Position numbers and translations under genes: made by a program. Positions 35,011 to 45,330 of a stretch of 64,000 nt of DNA are shown piece by piece (position 1 is the first letter of the stretch; every line of letters starts with the position of its first letter). This DNA is from Tetradesmus obliquus (Eukaryota > Chlorophyta > Chlorophyceae > Sphaeropleales > Scenedesmaceae): positions 2,964,501 to 3,028,500 of the forward strand of contig CP126199.1 of the NCBI GenBank assembly GCA_030272155.1, given 5' to 3'. The notes beneath the pieces were generated by a model, which was given only the letters and a program-made list of their open reading frames with translations, did no database searches and was not told the DNA's origin.

Positions 35011-36016
35011 CTACAGCGCCCGCACCACGTTCGGCTCCTTCCACATCGGCGCAGCAGACACCCCGCCCTCGCCACTCCGCCCCAGCTGCTGCTGCTGCAG
35101 CTCCGGCACCACCATGCTCGCATCAAAGCTGCCATGCAGCCCAGCCGGCAGGAAATGCTGCAGGTGAATCGTGGCAACCGGCCCTGCAGGGATGTCCTGT
35201 GCATCCAGAATAACAAGCTCTCCCTTGCCTGTGGCTGCATTGTGGATGGTGGCCAGCACCCAGCCGTCGTCTTCTGCTGCTGCGTGTTCGCGCGGGATAA
35301 ACAGGGGCTCCATGATGAGCCGGCGGGGCCCCGCGTCCCACAGCTGCGGCGACACGTCTGTCTGCTGCTGCAGCGGGCCCTGCAGAGCAGCAAAAGCGGG
35401 TGGTTACATGTGGGGGCGGGCACCATGTTAGGCAACAGGAGACACAACAAACATCATCGCATGGTCTGAAACCAGTGGTGTGCAGTGATGTGGTCAGCAG
35501 GGAAGGGTGCAGGTGAGGTGGAAGGTGGAACGTGTGTCAGGAGCGGCGCAGTGGGTGGGGCGCGGGAAGCAGGATGCTGTTGGTTGCGGAAGCGCCGCCA
35601 GGGGAGCGCCAGCTGTGCGCTTACACATAACTTGCCATGCTGCAGAGGTCACATGGAGTGACTTTGAGAGGCGATGCCACAGCAGAATTCGAGGCCAGCT
35701 CAAATACCTCGTACAGAGCCAGCACAATAGCAGCAACAGAGCAGCACAAAACAAACAAAGCATAACAAAACCAGGTTATAAGCCACAATAAACGTCACCC
35801 ACCTGGGTGCCAGCCAGTGGGTCGTTCAGTGTGAGCTTCATGATGACCTGTGTGGGGCCCCAGTGAACTTCATGGTCCACCCTGTCAGCCACGCAGTAGA
35901 TGTGCCTGTGCGCTTCGCCGTGAACATCCCAGTTCACACAGGGGAACTCCACACAGCGCCGCGCCAGCCTGTGGTCACCCACCAGCCTGCCGGTGCTGGG
36001 GCTCACAGCTGCACTG

Positions 36017-36062
<46 letters not shown>

Positions 36063-36566
36063 CAGCACTTGGAGCCGCAGGTTTTGCAGGGTCTAGGTCA
36101 AAGACGAAGCGCCGGAGGTGGCTCCGGGCGCCTCCAGTGTAGTAGGCTGGGGTCAGGTTGTACTTCACAAAGGAAAAGCAGTACAGCAGGCAGCAGCAGA
36201 AGCAGCAAGCGAGGCAGGCACTGTCAGGCTGTGACCGAGTCAGACCAACAGCACGCAGCTCCTGCCACCCATGCGTGTTGAGCCTACGAACAAGGGCCCA
36301 TCCTCCACGCCGATGTAAAACCAGGTCTAGCGCTCAACCCACAGCAATGCAAGAGGATCATTTACTTCCCAGCAGTGCGAGTGCATGAAGCGCCGAGGAC
36401 TGCTTACTACAATTGTCCAAATGCAATGCTTGTGTCAACATGGTGACACTGCAAAAGCCAGGCCCGGCCCGCACCTGGTTGTTCTCAAAGGCGATCTCAT
36501 CCCAGGCCACAGTGTCCAACACCAGCTGCCGCTTGCCGCTGCTGCTGCTGCTGCCATTGCTGCCGT

Positions 36567-36623
<57 letters not shown>

Positions 36624-39600
36624 TGCTGCGTGGCGTGCTGGTGGTGAAGGCGTTGACGTGGTGGAAGGTGAACATGGGCGGCGCGTCCATGATGTAGGGC
36701 GCGGTGCCGGCTGCAATGGTTTCGGCAGCACACAGCGCAGGTATCTCTGAGCATACACACAATCGCAGAGGCGCGTGTGTGAAGATTGGGGCAACACACC
36801 TCTCATCATCAAGCAAAGCACTTTCTCGCCCGAAGCTGTTCCATTGCATGGTGCACACATGGCCAGCGCGCAAAGCTAGCAGCAACACGCACCTGCTGCC
36901 CCTATGGGGAGGGGCACCAGGTGTACCTTTGTGCGCTGTAAATGATACACAACATGCACTCCACAGTCCAGCAGCAGTATACATGCACAATCTGAAACTA
37001 CTAATCTGCTGCGCCCCGTGGCCGCGGCACCCGGTGCACCTTGGTAGGCTTTGAAGGGTCTTACACCAGGCACTCCGCAATTGCAGCCGGTAATACATAT
37101 GCAATCCACAACCACCAACCTGCTGCGCCCCATGTCCGCGGCACCAGGTGCACCTTGGAAGGCTTTGAATGGCCGTACACCAGGCACTCCGCAATCCTGC
37201 AGCTAGTGATACATAAACACACTCTATAATGCTCACCTGCTGCGCCCCTCGGCCGTGGCACCAGGTGCACCTTGGTAGGCTTTGAAGGGTCGTACACCAG
37301 GCACTCAGCAATTGAGCGCTAGTGACACAATTATAATTCAAACAACAATTGAACATTCCCACCTGCTGCACCCTTGGGCCGCGGCACCAGGTGCACCTTG
37401 GTAGGCTTTGAAGGGTCGTACACCAGGCACTCCGCAATCGAGCAGCGGCTGGTGAAGTACTGCGTGACAAACTTGGCCGCATCAAAGTTCACGGGGCCGG
37501 CCACCACCACGTAATAATCTGGGGTGACTGCGATGTCATGGATCATGGCAATGGACACGCCTGGCAGGCGGTATGACTGGGGCGGTACGGCAAGGCTGCC
37601 GTTCTCTGGGTGGAGGGAAAGAGGGCAGGGGTGGGCGGCGGATGGCGGCGGCAGCGTGCAGCAGCGCATACAGTTCAAAGAACAGATCCAGTTGCACTTG
37701 CAAGGCGTCTGTAACCAGACGAACAATGTACGAGCACACAAGACGCATGCATGTTGCACGGTGTGCACCCGCACTGGATAGCTGGTGGTGTTCAGAGTGC
37801 GTTCCCATCGCACCAGCACATCAGCACAGCAGCACAGCAGCACCCACCTGCAAACTCGTAGAACTTCAGCTCAGCATCACCCAGCCCTGTGTTGAAGCTG
37901 AAGCCCACCCAGGTGCGCCCTGCGGCAGCAGCAGCACTGCTGCTGCTGCTTCTGTTGCTGCTGCTGCTGTCACTGTGCCAGCCTTGCTGTTGCTGCTGCT
38001 GCTGCTGGCCTGGCATGACGCGGTAGTGTGCAGCCAGCACTGGTGTGGCCAGTTGGCCGCCAATGGTCGACTCCCCAATGGTGTCCAGCGTTGCTGCATC
38101 GAGCTCGTGAGGCAGGCCGCTCTGCAACAGTCAACACACACAGCCGGCCCGCACATTGCTGTGAGACAATCCAGAGCTGCGCAGCATGCTGCATGCAGGC
38201 GCCATCCTACCCTGCCGCTGAAATTCACAGCGCAGACGAGGTAGCGTGCATTTGCCCCGGCAGGGAATACGCATATCTATCGTGCAAGATCTGCCATACC
38301 TTGTGCCACACAATTAACACGGCAATGATGTGAAAGGTGCCCTCTGCTCAAGCAGCACCGGAGGCCTACAATACGTTATCACAGCTGCAGAACCAGCTCT
38401 GCCAACAGCAGCTGGGCCATTGCAGCCCACATGTGAGAAAGAAATTTGTACACACCTCAACCAGCTCCGGCTGTTTGTGATCTGCAGATGTGACTTTGAA
38501 CATTTTGTCGGATCGACATGGTTGACACACGAGGTAACCAACACATCAGGCCCACGCACCACACGCACCTCGTACAGGGCCAGCAGCCGCACCTCGTGCA
38601 GTCCCACGCAACACAGGGCGTGTTTTAAGCCAGTCAAACTCAACGTTGATCCACACTGACGTGCTGCACACAGTAGGCACCTCGTACAGCGCCAGCAGCC
38701 TGCCGCCCCAGCGCCACATTCTAGAATTGACGTGCACTCATGTCTAACAACTGAAAAATCCAACTAATATAACACAGGTTAAAGGCCGCACACCAAGCTC
38801 ACCTCGTACAGCGCCAGCAGCCGCCCGCCCCAGCGCAGCACGCCCGTGTTGGCCACGTTCTTCAGCGTGAAGTCAAAGGGGTTGAACAGCAGGCTGCCGT
38901 CAGCAGCGCCGCGCGTGAAGGCGGTGCGGTGCACGGGGCGACCCGCAGCCTGCGGCGAGCAGGGCGCAAGCAGTGAGCAGCAGCGTAAATTACATTCTGT
39001 GCACGCCATGCCATGGTAATAGTTGTCTGGCTGGCTGCCAGCTAGCACGGCTGCTGCCGTGTGCATAGTGCCCCGACCAGCAGCCTACATGTAGAATCGT
39101 CCTCAAAACAGCTGATGAGCACCCGCATTTGTCTGACCACACTGCAGTGCATTGCAGCCATTGCTGCAGCGCCGCACCTGCTCGTCCACGAAGCCCTTGG
39201 TGCGTACAAACTTGTTCTTGAACCACGCGCGGCCCTGGTCAAAGCTGAATGACAGCAGCATGCCGTCACCGTCAAAGGTGTGCCGCTTGTAGCGCTCGTT
39301 GGAAACCTGCGGCAGCCACCACCACCACCAGCAGCAGCAGGACGCATTATACGAGATCGGCAGGCACTTGCGTGTTTGTCATGTAAACTGCAGCGGGGCT
39401 GTGTGTACAGTCCTGCAAGCAACGACAGGCCTCAGCATGCAACTGGCACACCATGCCAGGCAGCACAGCCAGCAGTACAGCCAGCAGCAAGCACGGCGCC
39501 AGAATGCAGCCCAGCTGCAGCTAGCCCATTGCTGCTGAAGCATCGCAATCCAGTGGCCGCATGGCTGTTTGTGTTTGCTGTCATTAGCAGGTGCATCTGC

Positions 39601-39677
39601 ACATGTGGTTGCCGTTGCCTGGCTCCAGTGAAAGCTGGCACACTGCTCCTGCCCACCAATGCGTCACTTAACCACCA

Positions 39678-39725
<48 letters not shown>

Positions 39726-40221
39726 AATGCAGGTGTGACATGCAGCGGGGCGCTTGCTTGCCTGCAAGCCTGGGCCGTTGCGGAAGTACGTTCCCTTGAG
39801 CTCCTTTGGGATGCTGCCCTCAACCTGGCACCACGCAGCACACAGCATACATCATTTACAAGCACATGTTTCAGCCACAACGTGTTCAGCTTACTAAAAC
39901 GAGAAGTGCTGCAGTGTGCGGTGGTAGAATGCCAGCTGGTGGGTGTGCGCCTGCACTGTTGCTCGGACTTGGCAGTGCTCTGGTGCTACAACCTGCCAGC
40001 TTGATCAACCCTGCTGCTGGCAATGGCCCCTTGGGTCCGCAGGCAAAGCTAAGTTTGCACAAAGCGACACCGTGCTGCTGTGTGCAGCAAGCAGGCTGAT
40101 GCAGTACCAAATGCGCGGGTGCAGTGCCAGCTCCTGCTCCTCACCCATGCATCCTGCACCATGTAGTCATACTCGTGCAGCAGCGACTTGTGAAGGCCGT
40201 TGATGTCTCTGATGGTGCTGT
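35011..40221 (-). CDS. Carotenoid cleavage dioxygenase family enzyme (5' exon missing)
   Basis: These non-heme iron enzymes split carotenoids or apocarotenoids with O2. Nine minus-strand exons (40221-40145, 39824-39762, 39306-39178, 38949-38803, 38121-37848, 37605-37363, 36746-36475, 36162-35803, 35379-35011) make a continuous 643-residue frame. The four iron-binding histidines are present: AAHYRV (exon 5), MIHDIAV (exon 6), FHHVNAF (exon 7) and GLHGSF (exon 9). Other family blocks are GTYFRNGPGLQ, TFDGDGMLLSF, NVANTGVLRWGGRLLALYE and EFPCVNWDVHGEAHRHIYC. Low-complexity inserts (poly-Gln, Asn-Gly repeats, poly-Ser) sit between conserved blocks. The first listed exon begins out of phase, so an upstream start exon exists that I could not find. 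The intron after GPGLQ appears to use a GC donor. Subclass and cleavage site cannot be judged. Confidence 0.9.
36018..36060 (-). repeat. TGC/GCA microsatellite encoding poly-Ser
   Basis: The plus strand reads (ctg)n; on the coding strand it gives a serine run in exon 8 of the dioxygenase, between two conserved blocks. Confidence 0.85.
36574..36621 (-). repeat. Hexanucleotide repeat encoding Asn-Gly dipeptides
   Basis: About eight units of (gttgcc) on the plus strand encode alternating Asn-Gly on the dioxygenase strand in exon 7. The repeat lies downstream of the iron-ligand block FHHVNAF. Confidence 0.9.
36885..37330 (-). repeat. Four tandem echoes of dioxygenase exon 6 end plus donor
   Basis: The tail of exon 6 (encoding SIAECLVYDPSKPTKVHLVP and on; true donor at 37362) recurs with boundaries near 37236, 37119, 37006 and 36892, at steps of about 126, 117, 113 and 114 bp. 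Copies at 37236, 37119 and 36892 keep a GT donor; the one at 37006 has lost it (attag). Similarity is highest nearest the true exon. Confidence 0.93.
38563..38720 (-). repeat. Two echoes of dioxygenase exon 4 end plus donor
   Basis: The exon-4 end encoding RWGGRLLALYE (boundary 38803) recurs with boundaries at 38681 and 38569, steps of 122 and 112 bp. Both keep gag|gtgc donors. The nearer copy keeps the RWGGRLLALYE coding frame intact. Confidence 0.9.
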
Positions 40222-43200
40222 CTGCAATTGAGAAAACAGCAGAGGCAGCATGGGGGAACTGAGCAGCATGCCGCAGTTGCTTGTGTGCCCCAGGTTGCAG
40301 CCTGAAGCTCAGCCAGGGCTTGAAGAGCAGCAGTATGGTCCACGCTGCAGCGTCTGCTGCAGCAGAGCAGCAATCGTGCTTGGATTCAGCAGCATGTGGT
40401 GCAATGCAGCCGTTTCACGCACCTGTCACTCTGTAGGGAGTCCTTTCGGCGTGTGATGGGGCTACCTGCTGCTTTGCAGGTGGGCCCTGCAGCAGCGTTG
40501 CAGCTGGCACCAGATACGTCCTGCTGCGGCATCCTGCAGCAGGCATGTGCGATCGGGTTACCGATGGCCGCTTTGCACACTCTCAAGGACACATCGCCGT
40601 GGTGATGCACAGGCGTTTCGTGTCGCACCTTGTTGCCGCGCAGTGGCCGGCCTGCTGCCTGTTTTAGGCGACGACCACAGCATCGCAATCTATTATGAGG
40701 TAAGGCAGCGCTGCTGTGACCGGCGTTCAGCAGCTGGCCCTCTTACAGATTGCAGGTGAGGCAGGGTGAGGTCCAGAGGCAAAGCAGGCTACAAGCAACC
40801 TCAGGTGACTGTATCAACAACAATCAACGTGCCCTGCTTAGAGGGCTTCACTGTACACAGCTAGGCAGGGGGGCGTTGCACTGCAGGGCATGTATGCCAG
40901 AGGCACTGGACCTGAAGCCCTAGCCTGAGACCCAGGTCGGGTGACGTCCAACTTGCATTCTGCCAAGGAGGTGCCATCGCCCTCAAGTCCATCTGCATGC
41001 AACTTCAACTGCATTGATCTACGGTACAAGATGCTGCGGGCACAGCGGGCATGCACAACCAAACCCATTGATCATGCAGGGAGTGGCCATCAAGGTGGTG
41101 TCCTGCAAGGGAGAAGAAGTTCTGCATTGATGCTTGCTCAAGTAGAAGCCATGCACCAAGCGGCAACTGGCGACCACAATGCATAATGCGGCATGTGGGA
41201 TGCATGATGCAGCACTGTTGGTGCACAGCATAGCACAGCAGGCACACCAGAGCCTCAGGCTGGCAGCAAGGTGTTGTAGCTGGCTGCCCTAAGCAAGCAC
41301 AGCAGCTGCCAGCCACAGTGGAACAGAGCGACCTTGTGAATGCAGTGCTGAGCATGTGGTCAAGCACCGACAGCCAACAAGTTGCGCGGCACAACAAGGA
41401 TGAAGTCAAGCGGGCGGCTTGCTGTTGGTGCACCTCGGTGCGGGCTAGCTATCGCGCACCAATGTCATTGTTCAACCTGGCTTTATGTAACCTGGCATGG
41501 TATGGAATATGGCATTGGATTACTGTCCCCATTCCGTAGTGGAGGCAAGGAGAGAGGGGCACAACCATGCCACGGCACAGCCGCTGTGCCGTGGCATCAT
41601 GCCATGATGGTGCAATTGCGGCAATTGCTGAATCACCACGGGAGGATGCTCTGCCACCCACCGGCATGTACACTGTGGCAGCCACGTGACTTCATCAGCA
41701 AGCTGCGGCTGTCTGTACTGTTCAGCACTGTGATTTTGGCATAAAAGCAGCATGGTGCACAGACTCTGTCTTCAGAAGACACCAGTTTGTCCACTCCATG
41801 TCTCATCGTGGTTTGATTTGCTTTTGTTTTGAGCTAGCAAGCACCAAAAGCCGTGGCATGAATCAATGTCAAGTGAGCCATACCTTGACACTTTGCAGCC
41901 CCACCCCGCCAGCTTGTGGAGCTTGCGTGAAATTCAAACCACAGTCATGCATACTGTGGGTTGCATCACTTGTCTTCAGCAAGCTGGCAGACAGGGGCGC
42001 TCACGTAATCATAATATAAAACAGATGCGGTGATTTTGGCGTGCAGCTCCCTTCGTGCTTGCCACCTGCTCGTCTTCAACGTCTGGCACTGAGCCTGCCG
42101 AGGGGCTGACTGCTTCCCGCCCACCAAGGGTTACCAATGCCTGTTGTCATCCTGCAGCTTACGTGCCGCATATCAAATACCAGCCGCCTCATAAAAACGT
42201 TTTGGAGGCTAGATCATAGCCGTTCAGCACTCCAGCAAGGCTCCCGACACAAATAGAACCGCCAAGCCTGCGGCTCCACGTTTTCTGAAGGCATGTGCCG
42301 ACTTTAAAGCTCAAACAGAAGCTAAAAGTAATCAATGTGCTTTGTGTTGACCGCTCCAAGGCATGCACGCCGTCACGCCTGAGCTGACAGCTTCAGAGTG
42401 CTTAGCTGGCTTCTTGGGGCAAATTTGGCGTGGGCAAACAAAGCAGCCCCGTTGCATGGAAAATGTTGGTGGCCGAACAAGCGGCTGTGAGGGCTGATCA
42501 CGAGACGCAATCAGTATCATGGTGATGCTGTGTCATCGCTCAACTGTAACAAAGGAGACTGGAAGGCCGCCAAGTAGCCAGCCCAGTCACGTTCAGGTAC
42601 TTCTTGGAGTATGTTGCTACCATGTGCACAGCTATTTACCGATCTCAGCACCAAACACAGTCAGTATAGCCCGCGACACGCAACACGCAGCCGTTCTCTG
42701 TCTAGACCACAGGCAAGCACCGAACCGAAGTCTTAAGGACGCTCATTGGCGACACAGGTGGGCTGCGGGCTAGTGCGGCAGCTGCAGCGCCCCTGCCAGC
42801 AGGTCTTGGCACCATGGCGGGCAACCCCGGCATCTGCCTGCCTCGCACGCCACGCGCAGCTCTTGGCAGCATACACTACTGCAACGGGCATGCAATGGGC
42901 ATGAAAGGGTGCAGAGCAAGGGCTGCGGCACGCTGGGGCTTGGTGTTGCCAGCAGCGTCATGCATGATGCCGTGCATTTGGGCAGCCCGCCCTTTCGCTA
43001 GCCACGCTCAATGGGCCATTTGCTTCACTGTTTGTTGATAGCGCAGCAGCAGCAGGCGTGCGAGGTGGTTGAGCGTCCTCGACCCGCTTGTTGACTCCTT
43101 GGCGGGGGGTGCAAGGCGGGCAGCACGCACTCTAGTAGGCAGTCAACACTCTCAATCGTGTGCCGCAGCAGCGTTATCAGCGCGCAGGCTTGGCAGCAGG

Positions 43201-43359
43201 TGCGACGGAACCTGGCGCATGAACGTATCGTGAAGGCCCTTGGAGCTGCCGTTGTAGACGCTGCAATCACTGCTCATTGATCTCTTGTTTGTTCCTTTCC
43301 GCACCGTGCCCTGTACTTGCGTGAGCAGGCGTTGCCATCAACTCCACGAGGCAACAGTG
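40222..43359. other. Gap between the dioxygenase and PLATZ genes (divergent)
   Basis: This 3.1-kb stretch must hold the dioxygenase start exon and promoter and the PLATZ promoter. Open frames such as 41005-41433 on the minus strand look like no family and have no transit-peptide character I trust. I see no repeat or RNA gene. Confidence 0.4.
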
Positions 43360-45330
43360 ATGGAGTTCCACGACCAGTTCGTGGCAGGCGTGCCACGGCA
43401 GGGCTGCCTGCCCATCAGTGGTCAGAGCTATGCGAATACATTTGCGGCCATGCTACTACAGAAGCATGGCCTCGGTGCAGACCCTCTGTCAGCCAACTCC
43501 TGCTCTGGCAGTCCCTACATGGGACCTCAAACAGATGCGAACAACGCAACAGGCACCCTGGACGTGCAGGCCATGCAGCTACCACCAGCAGCCAAGCCAT
43601 TTCCACCAGCAGCAGCACCTTTTGCAGCAGCAATGCATGCCCTGCAGCAGCAGAGGGCTGCAGCGATGCGAGCACATCAGCACACAGGTGGGTCTGCCAG
43701 CAGATGCATGGGGCTTGGGGTCATGGCAAGGTGGCGCGCAGCGACTTTCTGCAGCTGCAGCAGCTGCATGCTTTACACAGTGGTATCCTGTGCAATGGTA
43801 TTCCTGTGCATGTTCAAAGTTGATCCCTGCTGCGTCATGGCAGTTGAATGCGCATAGCCTTCTGTGGATTGCTTTCTGTCATTTCATGTTCACTAGACCG
43901 AAACTGACTGTGCTCCTTTGATTGTGCTTCTCTTCTTGTTGACCACAGGCTTGCCAGCCCACTGCGGCGACAGCCAGTGCAGCCACAGCCACAACAGTGC
44001 TCACACCGACGAGCCAGTGATGGGCACACCTCTCAGCCTGTTCATGCCAGCAGAGCAGCAGCAGCAGTGCGCAGCCTCGCCCATGCCGCTGCAGCAGCTG
44101 ACGCCCCCTCGCACACAGGAGCAGCAGCAGGCAGCAGCTGCAGCATCGTCAGCAGCGCAGGTTGAGGCGGCAACCCCGCCGGAGTCAGCTGCTGCCCCAG
44201 CAGCAGCAGAGGCAGCGCCAGCGCCGGTGGTGGCGCCGCTGCCAGTGCCATACGTGCCGCCAGCCGCCGCCAGCAGCAGCAAGTCCTGGCTGTACCAGCT
44301 GGTCACCTGCCCCTACCTGTTCAAGCCCTGCCCGCAGTGCAGCACCAGCCACAGCGGCCGCGAGGTGCTCATCACCTACTTTGACCCAGACGCGCCAGAG
44401 CGCGGCTACTGCACCTACTGCCCGCAGCGCGCCAGCCGCCCGCGGCTGCTGCAGATCCGCCGCAGCACCTACCACGAGGTCATCAAGGCCGCAGACGTCA
44501 GCAGGATGGCAGACGTGTCGGGCATCCAGCACTACGTCATCAACGGCGCCAAGGTGCTGTTCCTGCGGCCGCGCCCGCAGCCGCGGCCCCCTAAGGGCGT
44601 GGTGGCGCCCGCGCGCTGCTCTGTGGACGGCCGGCAGCTGATGGACGCGCACAGCAGCTACTGCTCGCTGCGCTGCAAGCTGGAGGTGGAGGACCCGCTG
44701 TTTGCAGCACACTACCCCTCAGGCATTGAGGAGATGGAGGCTGCTGCTGCTGCTGCCACTGAAGATGGCGCTGACGGCCTGGCAGGTACATACCACAGGC
44801 AGGGCGGCCACGAGGGCCGGCGCGTGGTGGTGCCAGGCGGCAAGCGCGCCGCATCAGCGGCAGGCGGCCTGGCCGGCAGCGCAGCAGGCGAGCACCAGCA
44901 TCAGCACGAGGACGTCAGCAGTGAGGAGGGCGACGCTGGCGCCGGCCGCTCCAAGCGCGCGCGCATGCTGCCCAGCAAGTTTGCTGACGTGGTGCTTGGC
45001 GGCAGCGCGCCATACCAGGCTGCAGGTGCGCCAGGCAGCGGCAGCCATGGCGGCCACAGCAGGCAGCAGCACCACGGCGTGCAGCACCGCCTGCACCAGC
45101 ACGGCAAGCAGCACGGCGGCCACAGGCTGGACAATGACACAGCCAGCGACCAGCTGCTGCCTGGCGGCTCCCCCAGCCTGGCTGACCTTGCTGGGCTGGC
45201 TGGCCTGGACGGGCAGCAGCAGCATGCCAGCCCCTGCACCAGCCAGGACTCTGGCCGCAGCACGACCTGCAAGCAGCGCTGGGCGCACAAGCGCAAGGTG
45301 GTCATGCCCTGCAGGGCACCGCTGCAGTAA
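43360..45330 (+). CDS. PLATZ-family zinc-binding transcription factor
   Basis: PLATZ proteins are plant-lineage zinc-dependent DNA-binding proteins that act in the nucleus, usually on A/T-rich sites. Two exons (43360-43687, 43949-45330) give 569 residues. The PLATZ domain lies about 220-365: LVTCPYLFKPCPQCSTSHSG with Cys/His ligands, GYCTYCPQ, then the signature LLQIRRSTYHEVIKAADV, IQHYVINGAKVLFLRPRPQ and HSSYCSLRCKLE. The C-terminus HKRKVVMPCRAPLQ matches the usual PLATZ ending (basic, then H/CRAPL). The protein is longer than most plant PLATZ (about 200-260 residues) because of Ala/Gln-rich N-terminal and His/Gln/Gly-rich C-terminal extensions. A basic KRARML stretch may be a nuclear signal. 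The frame is open upstream of the ATG, so another 5' exon cannot be excluded. Confidence 0.92.

Noticed and set aside
36885-37330. Regular repeats considered as a CRISPR-like array or minisatellite
   Set aside because: The units are copies of a coding exon tail plus donor, diverge with distance, and lie in a eukaryotic intron.
41005-41433. Minus-strand frame considered as the missing 5' exon of the dioxygenase
   Set aside because: The residues resemble neither a transit peptide nor the family N-terminus, and no donor in the required phase was convincing.
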